Source: Halorubrum sp. SD626R
GTDB taxonomy: Archaea > Halobacteriota > Halobacteria > Halobacteriales > Haloferacaceae
NCBI RefSeq assembly: GCF_001261915.1
Contig: NZ_CVRT01000030.1
Span: forward strand, 96,577 to 160,576
Reading direction: 5' to 3'
Length of the DNA: 64,000 nt
Shown here: positions 1 through 8,563 of the stretch, piece after piece
Layout of the letters: the number at the start of each line of letters is the position of its first letter
Numbering within the stretch: position 1 is the first letter of the stretch
Translations under genes and position numbers: made by a program
The notes under the pieces: model-generated
Told to the model about the DNA's origin: nothing
The model's input: only the letters and a program-made list of their open reading frames with translations
Databases searched by the model: none

Positions 1-854
1 ACCTCCGGAGCGCATCCGAACATCATGCTGAGTCCGGAACTGTTCTGATCCATCAAATGGCGTAGACTGTTGAGCGTCGCCTGTTCGTTCTTCGGGGAGA
101 GCCGCGCCACGCTTTCGAACTCATCCACGAAGACGAACACGCCGGTGTATCCGAGCTCGAGGAGCATGTTCTTGAGCGCAGTAAACGCACGCACACCCAT
201 CGTGTCGTCGTCAAGAGCGCTGTGAATCTCCATCTCCTTGCGCTGCTCGTACCGAATTCCCTCCGCGGTGAGCCACTGCCACGCGTAGAGGTTCGTGTCC
301 TCATAGACCATATGTACAATCGCCCGAGCGAAGTCTGCGAATTTTGTGACGTCACTCAGCAGTTGGACAGCTTTTGGAACGAGTTCTGAGAGCAGAATAT
401 CTCCCTCGTCGATCAGAGATTTCATCGAGGCTGCCCCCATCGGATTCGTCTCGGTATGCTTCCGGGCGACGTGAGAAAGGAACTCGTACGCAAGTTCCTG
501 TACACGATCGAAGCCGAGATCGTACATGAACTCGTGATAGATGTCAAGGAACCCTTCTCCGGGCTGAGCGACATATCCAACGAGAACATCTTCGCGGTCA
601 CGGACGAGCGAGCGTGCGTATTTGAGGGTGTGTGATTTCCCGTTTCCGTACTTTCCGGTTATGACGAGGTGTTTCGATTTTCCGGTACTGAGCACCGATG
701 AGACGGTATCGCTCACCGCGTCCGCTACGTGATCCTGTCCACAGTAAACCTCAGGATTGTCCGAGGGTACTGGGCTGTAGGGGAACGGGTTTTGGTCGAG
801 ACCGAGGGATGAGTAGTCGCGCTGTTCGTCTGTAATCTCGAAATTGTCAGTCAT
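1..854 (-). CDS. P-loop ATPase, DpdH-like position (partial, C-terminus off the window)
   Basis: The first 284 codons of a minus-strand gene that runs off the left edge. Reading starts at an ATG whose codon lies 3-8 bases from the stop of the upstream gene, so the two reading frames overlap by a few bases. Around residues 64-75 there is a clear Walker A motif (TGKYGNGKSHTL), and near residue 250 a stretch VFVFVDEFESV looks like Walker B, followed by a helical region. This is the layout of an AAA+/STAND-type ATPase such as the BREX or Dpd ATPases. Its position behind a DpdA-like gene and a winged-helix-like gene matches the order dpdA-dpdG-dpdH in bacterial 7-deazaguanine DNA islands; the DpdH name is inference from context. 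The C-terminal part is not visible. Confidence 0.75.
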   Translation of the reverse strand, partial: MTDNFEITDEQRDYSSLGLDQNPFPYSPVPSDNPEVYCGQDHVADAVSDTVSSVLSTGKSKHLVITGKYGNGKSHTLKYARSLVRDREDVLVGYVAQPGEGFLDIYHEFMYDLGFDRVQELAYEFLSHVARKHTETNPMGAASMKSLIDEGDILLSELVPKAVQLLSDVTKFADFARAIVHMVYEDTNLYAWQWLTAEGIRYEQRKEMEIHSALDDDTMGVRAFTALKNMLLELGYTGVFVFVDEFESVARLSPKNEQATLNSLRHLMDQNSSGLSMMFGCAPE

Positions 855-1737
855 TGTTGTTGAACTGGAGGTTGCGGTCGTACACCGCGAGGTAGTAGTA
901 TTGCTTACCGAGCTGTTCGACACCACGCATCACCTGCTCTGAAGACTGGTTGGTAGTGACGAGTTCGCTGTCGCTGTCGGCCAGTTCGATCGTCTTGAGC
1001 CCGTACCGTGCTTCCTTCGCGCCGGTGTCGATCGGTGCTCCGGAGAGCTCTATCCGACCGATATTTTCTTGCGCGAGCGTCCGCAGGGCGTCATCGAACG
1101 CAGCACGGTCACAACTGAGGCGCTCACAGGTATGTTCACGAAGTTCGGGGATCGAGAGATACCGCTTCTTCAGATTCACGCCAGCACTTTCTTCTAGGCT
1201 GTCAGCAACAGACAGCAACACGTACGGGAAGTTTGGCGGCACTTCGCTTTCTTCGACTGCATAGAAGGTCCCATTGAACGCGTTTCTTTGGATTGCGCCG
1301 AGGCGTTGTGCCCAAGCCCCGATGACATCTAATGATGTCTCGTTATACTCGTAGGTGGTAAACTCGGCTTGGTCCTCAAGCAGTTCCAGCGCCACATCTG
1401 GTTCGATGGTACAACCATCTTCGAATAGACCGAGAAACTCACCGTAGTGTGGACTGTGAGTTTGTAGAACCGAGCTGACTTTCTCCCAATCGCTCGCTTC
1501 GACGGCATCGATAAAACGCTCACCGACGGACGTTGTCGCGTAGGTTTCCTCGGCAGATATTTCTTCAATAAGATTGATGCGCGTCGATTCGAGGATTGTT
1601 TCTCGTGCACGTCGTTTGCTCACGTCGAGTGTATCAACGGCGTCATCCGTTGACTGTGCGCCGTCCCGACACAAGTGAGTTAGTTCGACCAGTCGGCCGA
1701 GGTTAACCGGTCGAACGGTAGGGCGTTCGTCACTCAT
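847..1737 (-). CDS. Unknown protein of dpd-like operon, DpdG-like position
   Basis: A 296-residue acidic protein. I recognise no catalytic motif. The first 70 residues (LGRLVELTHLC, then a segment DVSKRRARETI) read like a winged helix-turn-helix, and the middle and C-terminal parts look like further small helical modules (PELREHTCERLSCDRAAFDDALRTL resembles another winged helix). The start codon overlaps the stop of the DpdA-like gene by four bases (ATGA), and its stop overlaps the start region of the ATPase gene, so the three form one translationally coupled operon. In bacterial Dpd islands a protein of about this size and unknown function (DpdG) sits before the ATPase DpdH. I infer that this is its archaeal counterpart, with limited certainty. 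It could act as a DNA-binding adaptor for the ATPase. Confidence 0.7.
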   Translation of the reverse strand: MSDERPTVRPVNLGRLVELTHLCRDGAQSTDDAVDTLDVSKRRARETILESTRINLIEEISAEETYATTSVGERFIDAVEASDWEKVSSVLQTHSPHYGEFLGLFEDGCTIEPDVALELLEDQAEFTTYEYNETSLDVIGAWAQRLGAIQRNAFNGTFYAVEESEVPPNFPYVLLSVADSLEESAGVNLKKRYLSIPELREHTCERLSCDRAAFDDALRTLAQENIGRIELSGAPIDTGAKEARYGLKTIELADSDSELVTTNQSSEQVMRGVEQLGKQYYYLAVYDRNLQFNNND

Positions 1738-2768
1738 GCGAGCCTCCTGACTTGTTGTTTCGCTAGTTTGTAGGCCCGAGCTGTAACTTCGTTGCCACGG
1801 AAGCGAAGATCGAGGTATGATTCAACATCCTCGCCTGCTTCCACCATGTACCGGAAGCGACGAAGTTCGAGTGCGAGTGCCCACAAGTTGTGCTTCACAA
1901 GAGCATCACGGTCCTTACGGACATCGTCAAGTGTGCGATCCTTACAGACCGGACAAGCACAAGGTAGGTATTCAAGATTCTTGATATGTCGGAGTTCCTC
2001 CCCTCCGAATCCAGGAATCAGGTAGTTCCGGTTACCAGCACTCCGGATAAACGCACTTGAGTCGAAACTGTCCACTCCGCAATAGAGCAGTAATGGTTGA
2101 TACACGAGGCCGCCCAATCCGTACGCATGGAGATGCTTGTCAGTTGCTCGCCTCGCAGCTAATATCAGTTTTGTGACTTTCTCATAGTCGGTCCTGATAG
2201 GAACGAGACTACCGAGCGCGTACCCGTCGAATTCACCGTTTTTCTCAAGATATCGAATCCCGTTCTGTATTGTCTCAGGGTCGTACCCGTGTACACTAGC
2301 GAAAAGTAAGCCGTCGCCGTTATGCGAATCACTCGCGGAAAGTGCCCGCTGTATATTCTCTTCTGCCCGTCGGTCGTTCTCTCGCTCTCTATTCTCACGC
2401 GAAAGTGGAACGTCGACTGTCCCAAGAATATCTGCTTCGATTGCCTGCTGTGTTTCGAGCGATTTCTCTGGGGTGGTGTCTAGTTCCTCAGAGCGGAAAT
2501 CAAATCCACCACTATCGGCGAAAATAATGGTAGACTTGGGTACCCCCATCTCACTCCGCAGGGTCTGACCGTCCTGTATTCTGTCCCACTGTGGTTCGCG
2601 CTGACGTATCGACCGAGCGTTAACCATCGCAGTCGAGAGGTCAGGGATCTCATCCGTGTACTCTGGGGTGTTATCGCTTGATCGCTTCCCGATGTTACGG
2701 ACTGGAAAGAGAACAGGTGTCTCTAACTCCCCGTGTGGTGTTGATAACGATCGTCGCCTGTACAACAT
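1734..2768 (-). CDS. dpdA: TGT-superfamily 7-deazaguanine DNA transglycosylase, DpdA-like
   Basis: A 344-residue protein of the tRNA-guanine transglycosylase superfamily. Visible hallmarks are FADSGGF at residues 83-89 (Asp85 being the general acid/base Asp of the family), GVDSFDSSAF at about 231-240 (Asp233 matching the nucleophilic Asp of TGT), and a zinc site Cys270-x-Cys272-x2-Cys275...His293. Canonical archaeal ArcTGT is much longer and has PUA domains, and bacterial QTRT-type Tgt has MFDCV where this protein has SFDSS, so neither tRNA enzyme fits well. DpdA proteins exchange guanine for preQ0 in DNA. The operon with a winged-helix-like protein and an ATPase, and the neighbouring preQ0 genes, support a DNA role. 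A ParB-like DpdB, needed by many DpdA systems, is not visible and could lie beyond the left edge. Confidence 0.8.
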   Translation of the reverse strand: MLYRRRSLSTPHGELETPVLFPVRNIGKRSSDNTPEYTDEIPDLSTAMVNARSIRQREPQWDRIQDGQTLRSEMGVPKSTIIFADSGGFDFRSEELDTTPEKSLETQQAIEADILGTVDVPLSRENRERENDRRAEENIQRALSASDSHNGDGLLFASVHGYDPETIQNGIRYLEKNGEFDGYALGSLVPIRTDYEKVTKLILAARRATDKHLHAYGLGGLVYQPLLLYCGVDSFDSSAFIRSAGNRNYLIPGFGGEELRHIKNLEYLPCACPVCKDRTLDDVRKDRDALVKHNLWALALELRRFRYMVEAGEDVESYLDLRFRGNEVTARAYKLAKQQVRRLA

Positions 2769-2795
2769 ATGACGAGCTGCGGTAAGCTCAGCTGT

Positions 2796-2805
2796 AACTT
2801 ATATC
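2796..2805 (-). promoter_or_regulatory. Probable TATA/BRE promoter of the dpd-like operon
   Basis: On the minus strand the sequence GGGAAAAGATATAAG, a purine-rich BRE followed by an AT-rich TATA box, lies about 28-37 bases upstream of the start codon of the DpdA-like gene. This spacing is expected for a short-leader haloarchaeal transcript. No operator-like palindrome was noticed here. Confidence 0.5.
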
Positions 2806-3018
2806 TTTTCCCGACTAGAATGTATGAAGACCGCATTCGGTCCACGAAAGTAGAAATATACCTATCCCGATAATATTAATCTGCTATTTATGTAGCCTGT
2901 AGTGTCGAGTATATTTGCTATTTATTACACCACGTCGAACACGCTTCTCGAGCACTATACTCGATATTCTGCTTTGATACAGCATCGGAGATTGGTCTTC
3001 ATTCGGCACAGATTACAT

Positions 3019-3681
3019 CTAAGCCGGCCGCTCCACGAACTCCGTAACGGCGTAGAACGGGAGCGTATCAATCAGCGCGACAAGCAGTTTCACGATGTAC
3101 TGCCCAGCAACGATCGACACGAGCGCCCAACCCCACGTCGGGTCCCCGCCAAGGCCGAGTGCCGGAAAGATAGCGAAGCCGAGCGTGATGAACACGACTG
3201 TGTCCACGGCTTGACTAATTGCCGTGGAACCGCAGTTCCGGATCCAGCGATGCCGACCGCCGGTGCGACTCTTCAGATTAGCGAAGAGTCGGACGTCGAG
3301 ATGTTGGGCAGCGGCAAGCGCTACGACGGAGGCGAGGATAATCGAGGCGGAACCACCAAGCGTCGAGACGAACGCTTCCTGGCCGCCGTAGAACGGGGCA
3401 GACGGCATCCAAATGGCGAGGAACACGAGCGCATACGCGATGACGAGCGTGACGACGGTTCCGTTGACCACGGTCGCAGCGTACTCTTTCCCGTGGTACT
3501 CGACGAGCAGGTCTGAAGCGAGGTACGCGACACCGAACGCAACGAACCCGGCAGGGACGGCGACGCCGCCAAGTCCGGGGAGTTCAATCCACGTAAGTTT
3601 CGCTGCGAGGACGTTTGCGAGGACGATTGAGCCGGCGAACACGGCAGTGAAGATCGCACGAGTGTCTTCAGTCTGCATCAA
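3019..3681 (-). CDS. yhhQ: YhhQ/VUT-family queuosine-precursor (7-deazaguanine) transporter
   Basis: A 220-residue integral membrane protein with about six hydrophobic segments. It shows the family pattern of an early LANVLAAK helix, a YLASDLLVEYHGKEYA loop, an RNCGSTAISQAVDTVVF segment near residue 150 and a C-terminal TLPFYAVTEF end. YhhQ proteins import preQ0 or preQ1. The gene lies between the DpdA-like operon and queDEC, transcribed towards the former, so it probably supplements the precursor pool for archaeosine and/or DNA modification. It starts 20-30 bases before a tract without coding potential and has its own promoter region. Confidence 0.85.
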   Translation of the reverse strand: MMQTEDTRAIFTAVFAGSIVLANVLAAKLTWIELPGLGGVAVPAGFVAFGVAYLASDLLVEYHGKEYAATVVNGTVVTLVIAYALVFLAIWMPSAPFYGGQEAFVSTLGGSASIILASVVALAAAQHLDVRLFANLKSRTGGRHRWIRNCGSTAISQAVDTVVFITLGFAIFPALGLGGDPTWGWALVSIVAGQYIVKLLVALIDTLPFYAVTEFVERPA

Positions 3682-3829
3682 CTGTCATCACCGTCAGTAA
3701 CCATACAATTGCGTGCGGTGCTATGCTGCGGCCCGGCTGGAGATGATACCAGTGGGCGACGAGAGAGTCGATGGAGAGACGATTGTGAGTGGTGCTGCCG
3801 TTCCATCGGTGGAGTATCGAAACTCAATA

Positions 3830-3837
3830 TTTATATA
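3830..3837 (+). promoter_or_regulatory. TATA promoter of queDEC
   Basis: The segment TTTATATA, preceded by CGAAACTCAA as a BRE-like element, is centred about 26 bases before the ATG at 3859. This spacing gives an essentially leaderless transcript and is the main reason for choosing 3859 as the queD start instead of an upstream in-frame GTG or ATG. Confidence 0.6.
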
Positions 3838-3858
3838 TTCCCCGAATATTCTTCGAGT

Positions 3859-4320
3859 ATGGCTCGGAGTATATCAAGAGACGAATCCGAAGCAGATGTG
3901 CTTCAGGAAGCAGGCCAACGAACACTCCAAATCGGAGACGACAACCCTATCCGAATTAGCTCGGGCCATCGAATCCTCCACCACGACGGGAAGTGCTCGC
4001 GGCCACACGGGCACAACTACGAGATCACCGTCGAAGTGACCGGGGAACTCACCGAGGAGGGGTGGGTCGTCGACAAAGGCGACGTCACGGACGTCATCGA
4101 CGCGTGGGACCACCGGTTCCTCGTCGAAGAGGGCGATCCGCTCGTCGACGCGTTCGAAGCGTCCGGCGACGGCGACGCGCTCGTCGTCTTGGAGCACCCG
4201 CCGACGGCGGAGGTGATGAGCGTCCTCCTCGAACAACGCATGCTCGATACATTCCCGGACACCGTCTCGGACGTGTCGGTGTCGGTGAGCGAAACCGGTG
4301 AGCTCTGTGCGAGTTACTGA
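3859..4320 (+). CDS. queD: 6-carboxy-5,6,7,8-tetrahydropterin synthase QueD
   Basis: A 153-residue protein converting 7,8-dihydroneopterin triphosphate (or the related pterin) to 6-carboxytetrahydropterin in the preQ0/archaeosine pathway. Zinc-binding histidines are visible in SSGHRILHHDG and in the C-S-R-P-H-G-H motif that also contains the catalytic Cys. A later VWDHRFL-type segment (AWDHRFLVEE) with its Asp-His is the second half of the PTPS active site. The ATG at 3859 is preferred because a TATA box lies 25 bases upstream; extending to 3709 would add a stretch rich in Arg and Cys unlike the rest. The stop overlaps the start of queE by one base (TGATG), indicating translational coupling. 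Confidence 0.93.
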   Translation: MARSISRDESEADVLQEAGQRTLQIGDDNPIRISSGHRILHHDGKCSRPHGHNYEITVEVTGELTEEGWVVDKGDVTDVIDAWDHRFLVEEGDPLVDAFEASGDGDALVVLEHPPTAEVMSVLLEQRMLDTFPDTVSDVSVSVSETGELCASY

Positions 4321-5096
4321 TGCCGGTCGCTAGCGATATCGAGGAGCCCGCAACAGACGCTGACACGACTGGTGAGGGCCTCCCGATCAACGAGGTGTTC
4401 TACTCGTTACAGGGCGAGGGAACGCTCGCAGGCGTCCCCTCCGTCTTCGTACGGACCTCTGGGTGTAACCTGCGGTGTTGGTTCTGTGATTCGTACCATA
4501 CCTCGTGGGAGCCGACCGGGGCGTGGCGCGACGTCGACTCTATCGTGGAGGAAATACAGTCCCACAAACAGGCTGGCCACGTCGTGCTCACAGGTGGGGA
4601 ACCACTCATCCACGAGGAGTCAGTCGAGCTCTTAGAACGGCTTGACGCAGGGGGGTATCACACGACGGTGGAGACGAACGGGACGATCCATCGGGACGCG
4701 CCGATCGATCTGGCAAGTATCAGCCCAAAATTGGCGAGCAGCACGCCGACACCGGAGCGTGACCCGAAAGGAGAGGGCGAGTGGGAAGAGAAACACGAAC
4801 AGAACCGGATCGACATGGATGCGTTGTCCCAGATGGTCGACAACTACGAGACCCAACTCAAGTTCGTCGTGACCGACGAGTCGGACCTCCCGGAGATCAC
4901 GGACCTGGTTGATCGAGTGCGAGAAGCGACGGCGACGACCGTCGCCGATGATGACGTGTTGTTGATGCCGGAGGGCATGACGCGCGAGCAACTCGACGGG
5001 ACGCGAAGCGAGGTCGCTGAACTGGCGATGGAGTACGGCTACCGGTACACGCCGCGCCTCCACGTGGACCTATGGAACGACGCACCGGGAACATGA
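4320..5096 (+). CDS. queE: 7-carboxy-7-deazaguanine synthase QueE (radical SAM)
   Basis: A 258-residue radical SAM enzyme that contracts 6-carboxytetrahydropterin to 7-carboxy-7-deazaguanine. The N-terminal INEVFYSLQGEGTLAG is the typical QueE opening. It is followed by the cluster motif C-N-L-R-C-W-F-C (CxxxCxxC) near residues 49-56, then TGGEPL (SAM binding) near 98 and a PKLASSTPT segment. It overlaps queD by one base and precedes queC by about 90 bases, so the three genes form one pathway unit. Confidence 0.95.
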   Translation: MPVASDIEEPATDADTTGEGLPINEVFYSLQGEGTLAGVPSVFVRTSGCNLRCWFCDSYHTSWEPTGAWRDVDSIVEEIQSHKQAGHVVLTGGEPLIHEESVELLERLDAGGYHTTVETNGTIHRDAPIDLASISPKLASSTPTPERDPKGEGEWEEKHEQNRIDMDALSQMVDNYETQLKFVVTDESDLPEITDLVDRVREATATTVADDDVLLMPEGMTREQLDGTRSEVAELAMEYGYRYTPRLHVDLWNDAPGT

Positions 5097-5189
5097 GCAC
5101 GTCACTCTCAGACGCCGGTCGGAAGAGCGAGGTGCGCGAGTGCGGTGTGGTGAACAGAGCGATAATCGATTCGACATAACTGAGCAGAT

Positions 5190-5879
5190 ATGAGCAACAA
5201 AAGCGCGGTGATTCTGGTGTCTGGCGGGATGGATAGTGCGACGGCCGTCTACGAGGCGATGGAGCAAGGGTACGAGCCCTACTTCCTCCATACGTCGTAC
5301 GGGCAACGCACGGAAGACAAAGAGTACGAGTGCGCGAAAACGCTTGCTGAGGAGGTCGATGCGGCTGACTTCCTCCATATCGAAACGGGGCATCTGTCGC
5401 AGATTGGTGCGTCGAGTCTGACGGACGAGGAGATGGACGTGGCTGACGCGGACTTAGAGAGTGATGAGATTCCGACGTCGTACGTCCCGTTCCGAAACGC
5501 GAATCTCTTGTCGATGGCGACATCGTACGCAGAGGCAACTGACTCAGAGGCACTGTTCATCGGCGCTCATTCGGAGGATTTCTCCGGGTATCCTGATTGT
5601 CGCCCGGCCTTTTTCGACGCCTTCCAGAACGTGATCGATGTAGGGACGAAACCGGAAACGGAGATTGAGTTGAAAGCGCCGTTCGTTGAGTGGTCGAAAA
5701 CGGAGATTGCGGAGCGCGGGTTGGAACTCGGGGTGCCGTACGACATCACGTGGTCATGTTACCGCGATGAAGAACCGGCGTGTGGGACGTGCGATGCCTG
5801 TGCCTTCCGGTTAGAGGCGTTCCGGAACGCCGGGTCACGCGACCCGATCGCGTACGCGGAACGGCCGGAGTTCTCGTAG
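5190..5879 (+). CDS. queC: 7-cyano-7-deazaguanine (preQ0) synthase QueC
   Basis: A 229-residue ATP-dependent enzyme converting 7-carboxy-7-deazaguanine to preQ0. The PP-loop SGGMDS is at residues 12-17, followed by the family segment LHTSYGQRTEDKE. The zinc site is formed by SCYRDEEPACGTCDAC near the C-terminus. Length and motif order match the family. preQ0 made here can serve tRNA archaeosine and possibly the DpdA-like DNA modification encoded 2.5 kb away on the other strand. Confidence 0.95.
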   Translation: MSNKSAVILVSGGMDSATAVYEAMEQGYEPYFLHTSYGQRTEDKEYECAKTLAEEVDAADFLHIETGHLSQIGASSLTDEEMDVADADLESDEIPTSYVPFRNANLLSMATSYAEATDSEALFIGAHSEDFSGYPDCRPAFFDAFQNVIDVGTKPETEIELKAPFVEWSKTEIAERGLELGVPYDITWSCYRDEEPACGTCDACAFRLEAFRNAGSRDPIAYAERPEFS

Positions 5880-5989
5880 TATATTAATCAGCACGCTTGG
5901 TTCGCTATCTACTGTGGATCATCCTAGGTGGGAAGGGAACCGTTGTACTGTGCGACACTCTGAAGATATTCCTCTGCGATTATAGGTAT

Positions 5990-6172
5990 ATGCCGAAGGT
6001 CAGCGCCGAGATCCCGCAAGAACTGCTTGATGATCTTGACGAACACGTCGGTGACGAGGGCAAATTCGTCAATCGAAGCGACGCGATTCGGGCATCAATT
6101 CGCAAGACGCTCGATCTACTCGATGAGATTGATAGACGTCATGGGCGAGTTGAAACGGACAAAGATATCTAG
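5990..6172 (+). CDS. Ribbon-helix-helix (CopG/NikR-type) DNA-binding protein
   Basis: A 60-residue protein beginning at the ATG at 5990. MPKVSAEIPQELLDDLDEHV is a typical RHH beta-strand plus helix, and FVNRSDAIRASIRKTLDLLD is the second helix. Haloarchaea encode many such small regulators, often as antitoxins or local repressors. No partner toxin is evident next to it, and the flanking gaps are about 110 and 280 bases. An upstream in-frame extension to 5897 contains no recognisable domain and was left out. Confidence 0.75.
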   Translation: MPKVSAEIPQELLDDLDEHVGDEGKFVNRSDAIRASIRKTLDLLDEIDRRHGRVETDKDI

Positions 6173-6453
6173 TGAGTTAACTAACAACTGCTGGTAGCAG
6201 CACGATTCGTTGGTTAATCTTGGTATTCAGCCACCACGGGATAAGCAATAGTTCACCGTGAATGTGGATAATTATGAATCAGGTCAAGGGCAACAGTACG
6301 ATTATCGTATCTTGGGACCTGCTATTGTGGAATTCATCACGAGGTCTTCAGAGTTGGTTAGCGGCTAATCGTGTGGATTTGGGCCGCATCAAACATGTGT
6401 GTCTAAATTTCGCCTAGTCAAACTATTATCATGACTTGTGAAAATATAGCGAC

Positions 6454-7473
6454 ATGCGCCAACCGACGCGACTGATTCGTGACTCAGTCGATCGACTAAA
6501 ATTAGAAGTTTCTCTTCCTGGCGGCCGATATCAACTATCGCTAGATGACAGAGCCATCATCGTACTCACGGATAGATTGGGGCTTGCCGAACGCGACACC
6601 GTTCCCGAGCCGTTTGTCCCGGTCTTCGTGGCAATGGGCGACGCCTGGTTCCCAAACCAGCGTGACGCAGATGCTATCATTGATGATCTCTCAGCTGATG
6701 GAACTCTCAGTCCGAATGAGCGGTCGGCGTTGATTTCCTATGTTACTGACTCAAATATCGCTGAACGGAACAGTGAGCGAGTTCGGGTAGCAATTGACCG
6801 CTCACCTATTGGTGATGAAGTCTCTGCTGAGGACCTCCAGATTGTTGACCTTCCATCTCTCCCTGATTCACTGAAACCCGATGAACCCGGGGAGAAATCA
6901 GACAATTCTGTGGAGGCAAAGCAAGAATCGATAGCTCCTGAAGAACCAGCAAAGACAGAATCCGATATTGTCTCTGAACTGGAGCGTATACCAGGTATTG
7001 GGCCACAGAGAGCGAACCAACTCGCGGAGGGGGGTATGACTTCTCTTGAATCGCTTTCTGACTCACGACCCGGGTATCTTGCCGACATCGAGGGAATCAC
7101 TGAGGGCATTGCTGCCGTCGCCGTCGAGGGTGCCCGCGAGATTGTTGGGCGAACCAAGCCCGCCGACGAGCGGCTTCGTGATCAAACAGGTGTTTCAGAA
7201 TCCGTATTCGACCCTGCTCTCGCATCGCTTGCTGCTTCGGGCGTTCCAGCATCCGAAGCGGTGCCAAAACTCCGGCTGCTGTACGGGCCAACTGTCGCTG
7301 ATATTGATGCCGTCACCGGTCAACAGGCATACTTTCTCTACGAATCGGGGTATCAAACCCCGTACGATATCATACAGGCGTCTCAAGAGGAACTGACAGA
7401 CGTGTATCAGGTCGGGTCGGCAACCGCAGCGGAGATTCAATCGGCTGCCCGTTCCATGTTCGACGCACGGTAG
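6454..7473 (+). CDS. Helix-hairpin-helix domain protein, function unknown
   Basis: A 339-residue acidic protein. The first 110 residues are not recognised. A low-complexity acidic/Glu-Pro linker lies around residues 130-170, and then a helix-hairpin-helix unit begins (ELERIPGIGPQRANQLAEGGMTSLESL, followed by DIEGITEGIAAVAVEGA). The C-terminal 100 residues hold two further HhH-like repeats (VTGQQAYFLYESGYQTPYDI; VYQVGSATAAEIQSAA). HhH tandems bind DNA non-specifically and occur in repair, recombination and topoisomerase-associated proteins. The gene stands alone between a regulator and a decayed region, so its role is not clear. Confidence 0.8.
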   Translation: MRQPTRLIRDSVDRLKLEVSLPGGRYQLSLDDRAIIVLTDRLGLAERDTVPEPFVPVFVAMGDAWFPNQRDADAIIDDLSADGTLSPNERSALISYVTDSNIAERNSERVRVAIDRSPIGDEVSAEDLQIVDLPSLPDSLKPDEPGEKSDNSVEAKQESIAPEEPAKTESDIVSELERIPGIGPQRANQLAEGGMTSLESLSDSRPGYLADIEGITEGIAAVAVEGAREIVGRTKPADERLRDQTGVSESVFDPALASLAASGVPASEAVPKLRLLYGPTVADIDAVTGQQAYFLYESGYQTPYDIIQASQEELTDVYQVGSATAAEIQSAARSMFDAR

Positions 7474-7564
7474 TCACGCCCGACAAGAGGATGTCCTTCA
7501 GATGGCAGCCAACAGTCATCGATTGAAACAGAGTACTCTCTGGAGTCACCTCGGAGGTATTCAA

Positions 7565-7890
7565 TTAGATCCGTAAATCAAATTGGCCACTCGAAAGATC
7601 CTCAACGACCGACTCAGGAGGCGAGATATTCATCGTATCGAGCTGCTGGCCTAACTTTGTGAGTAAGGCCGTCTCGTCAATTGCCCGGAGCCACCGACGG
7701 TAAGTTTGGATACACCAATCCGTGCCCCCGCAACGGCCGCAATCGTATCTGTACCACCTCCTAGCATCACCTCATCAACGTTGGCGTCTTCCGCCTCTCA
7801 ACAGTCAATCCGTGGTAGACCCCCGCCTGAAGTTTTGTGACGACATAGCCCGAATTAGCGCGCGTAAGACTCACAGAACGAGTCAAATTT
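7565..7890 (-). pseudogene. ADP-ribosylglycohydrolase C-terminal relic
   Basis: Reading the minus strand in three frames gives consecutive pieces of an ADP-ribosylglycohydrolase C-terminus: SGYVVTKLQAGVYHGLT, then AEDANVDEVMLGGGTDTIAA-VAGARIG (the family's GGDTDT metal-binding signature, with the first Asp replaced by Gly), then WLRAIDETALLTKLGQQLD and a final stop. At least two frameshifts separate the pieces and no N-terminal half is present, so this is a dead remnant. It shows that the region between the HhH gene and the defence block has been deleted and rearranged. Confidence 0.7.
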
Positions 7891-8122
7891 AATTGTCCTG
7901 TACCGATTGCATTCGGTCAGAATATGTTATCTACGTTATTTTTCAACATGGCCCCTTCTGTTTCCCCAACTGTCATGGTAAGTATAGGAATAGGTTTGTA
8001 ATCGTATCTCCAGCAGATGTTGATAACCTCTACAGTTCTTCATAGTTCTACTTGTTCCGACTAACCACGATACCCTTACTCCTACCAATCATTTGAGAAC
8101 TGGAAGGATCTACAGATGTGAC

Positions 8123-8563
8123 ATGGGCGGTATCATGATTCACCCTGCTGGTCGGGACGATGCATTTGAGAACTACAAACAGTTCATCCGAGATGGTCAC
8201 CCAACCTGAGATGGGTACCCAATTGAGGATATTGAGTCCAATCTCAATAACTAGGACCTCGAACTATTTCAGACGACATCTGACAACGATCTCAGCCACA
8301 TCTGAGGGACCTCAGTAGCCGGGGCGTGGTGGAACGTCAAGCGCAACGATATCGCTCTCGTCGACCACAATAGCGCGTTCGTCGCGAGAAACCAAGTCCT
8401 CCAACTCCGACACTATGCCGACCTCGCGGAGCGTCTCTAGAGAAAACACGATCACTAAAACGAGGAACACCTGTGGGAGTACATGATCTGCCTCACCGAT
8501 GTTGAGGAAGTCGATTTCGATATTGGGGACTTCAATCTGTACGCAGATACCGATCGACGCTGA
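8123..8563 (+). pseudogene. Decayed EVE/McrB-N-like reader domain gene
   Basis: One continuous plus-strand frame reads like a folded protein but is broken by five internal stops. Segments include AGRDDAFENYKQFIRDG, GTSVAGAWWNVKRNDIALVD and NEEHLWEYMICLTDVEEVDF. The pattern 'GTS...W..VKRNDIAL..HN..FVAR..V' followed by 'WEYMI.LTDVEEV' resembles the EVE-like or McrB N-terminal readers in haloarchaeal restriction proteins. Two of the stops (TGA before GTS, TAG before RKHDH) lie where a Trp codon would be expected, so single G-to-A changes could have made them. A short related copy lies at 9331-9420. Confidence 0.55.

Noticed and set aside
3709..3858. Upstream extension of queD by 50 codons
   Set aside because: The extension is Arg/Cys-rich, and the TATA box at 3830 lies inside it, so translation from 3709 is not compatible with the promoter.
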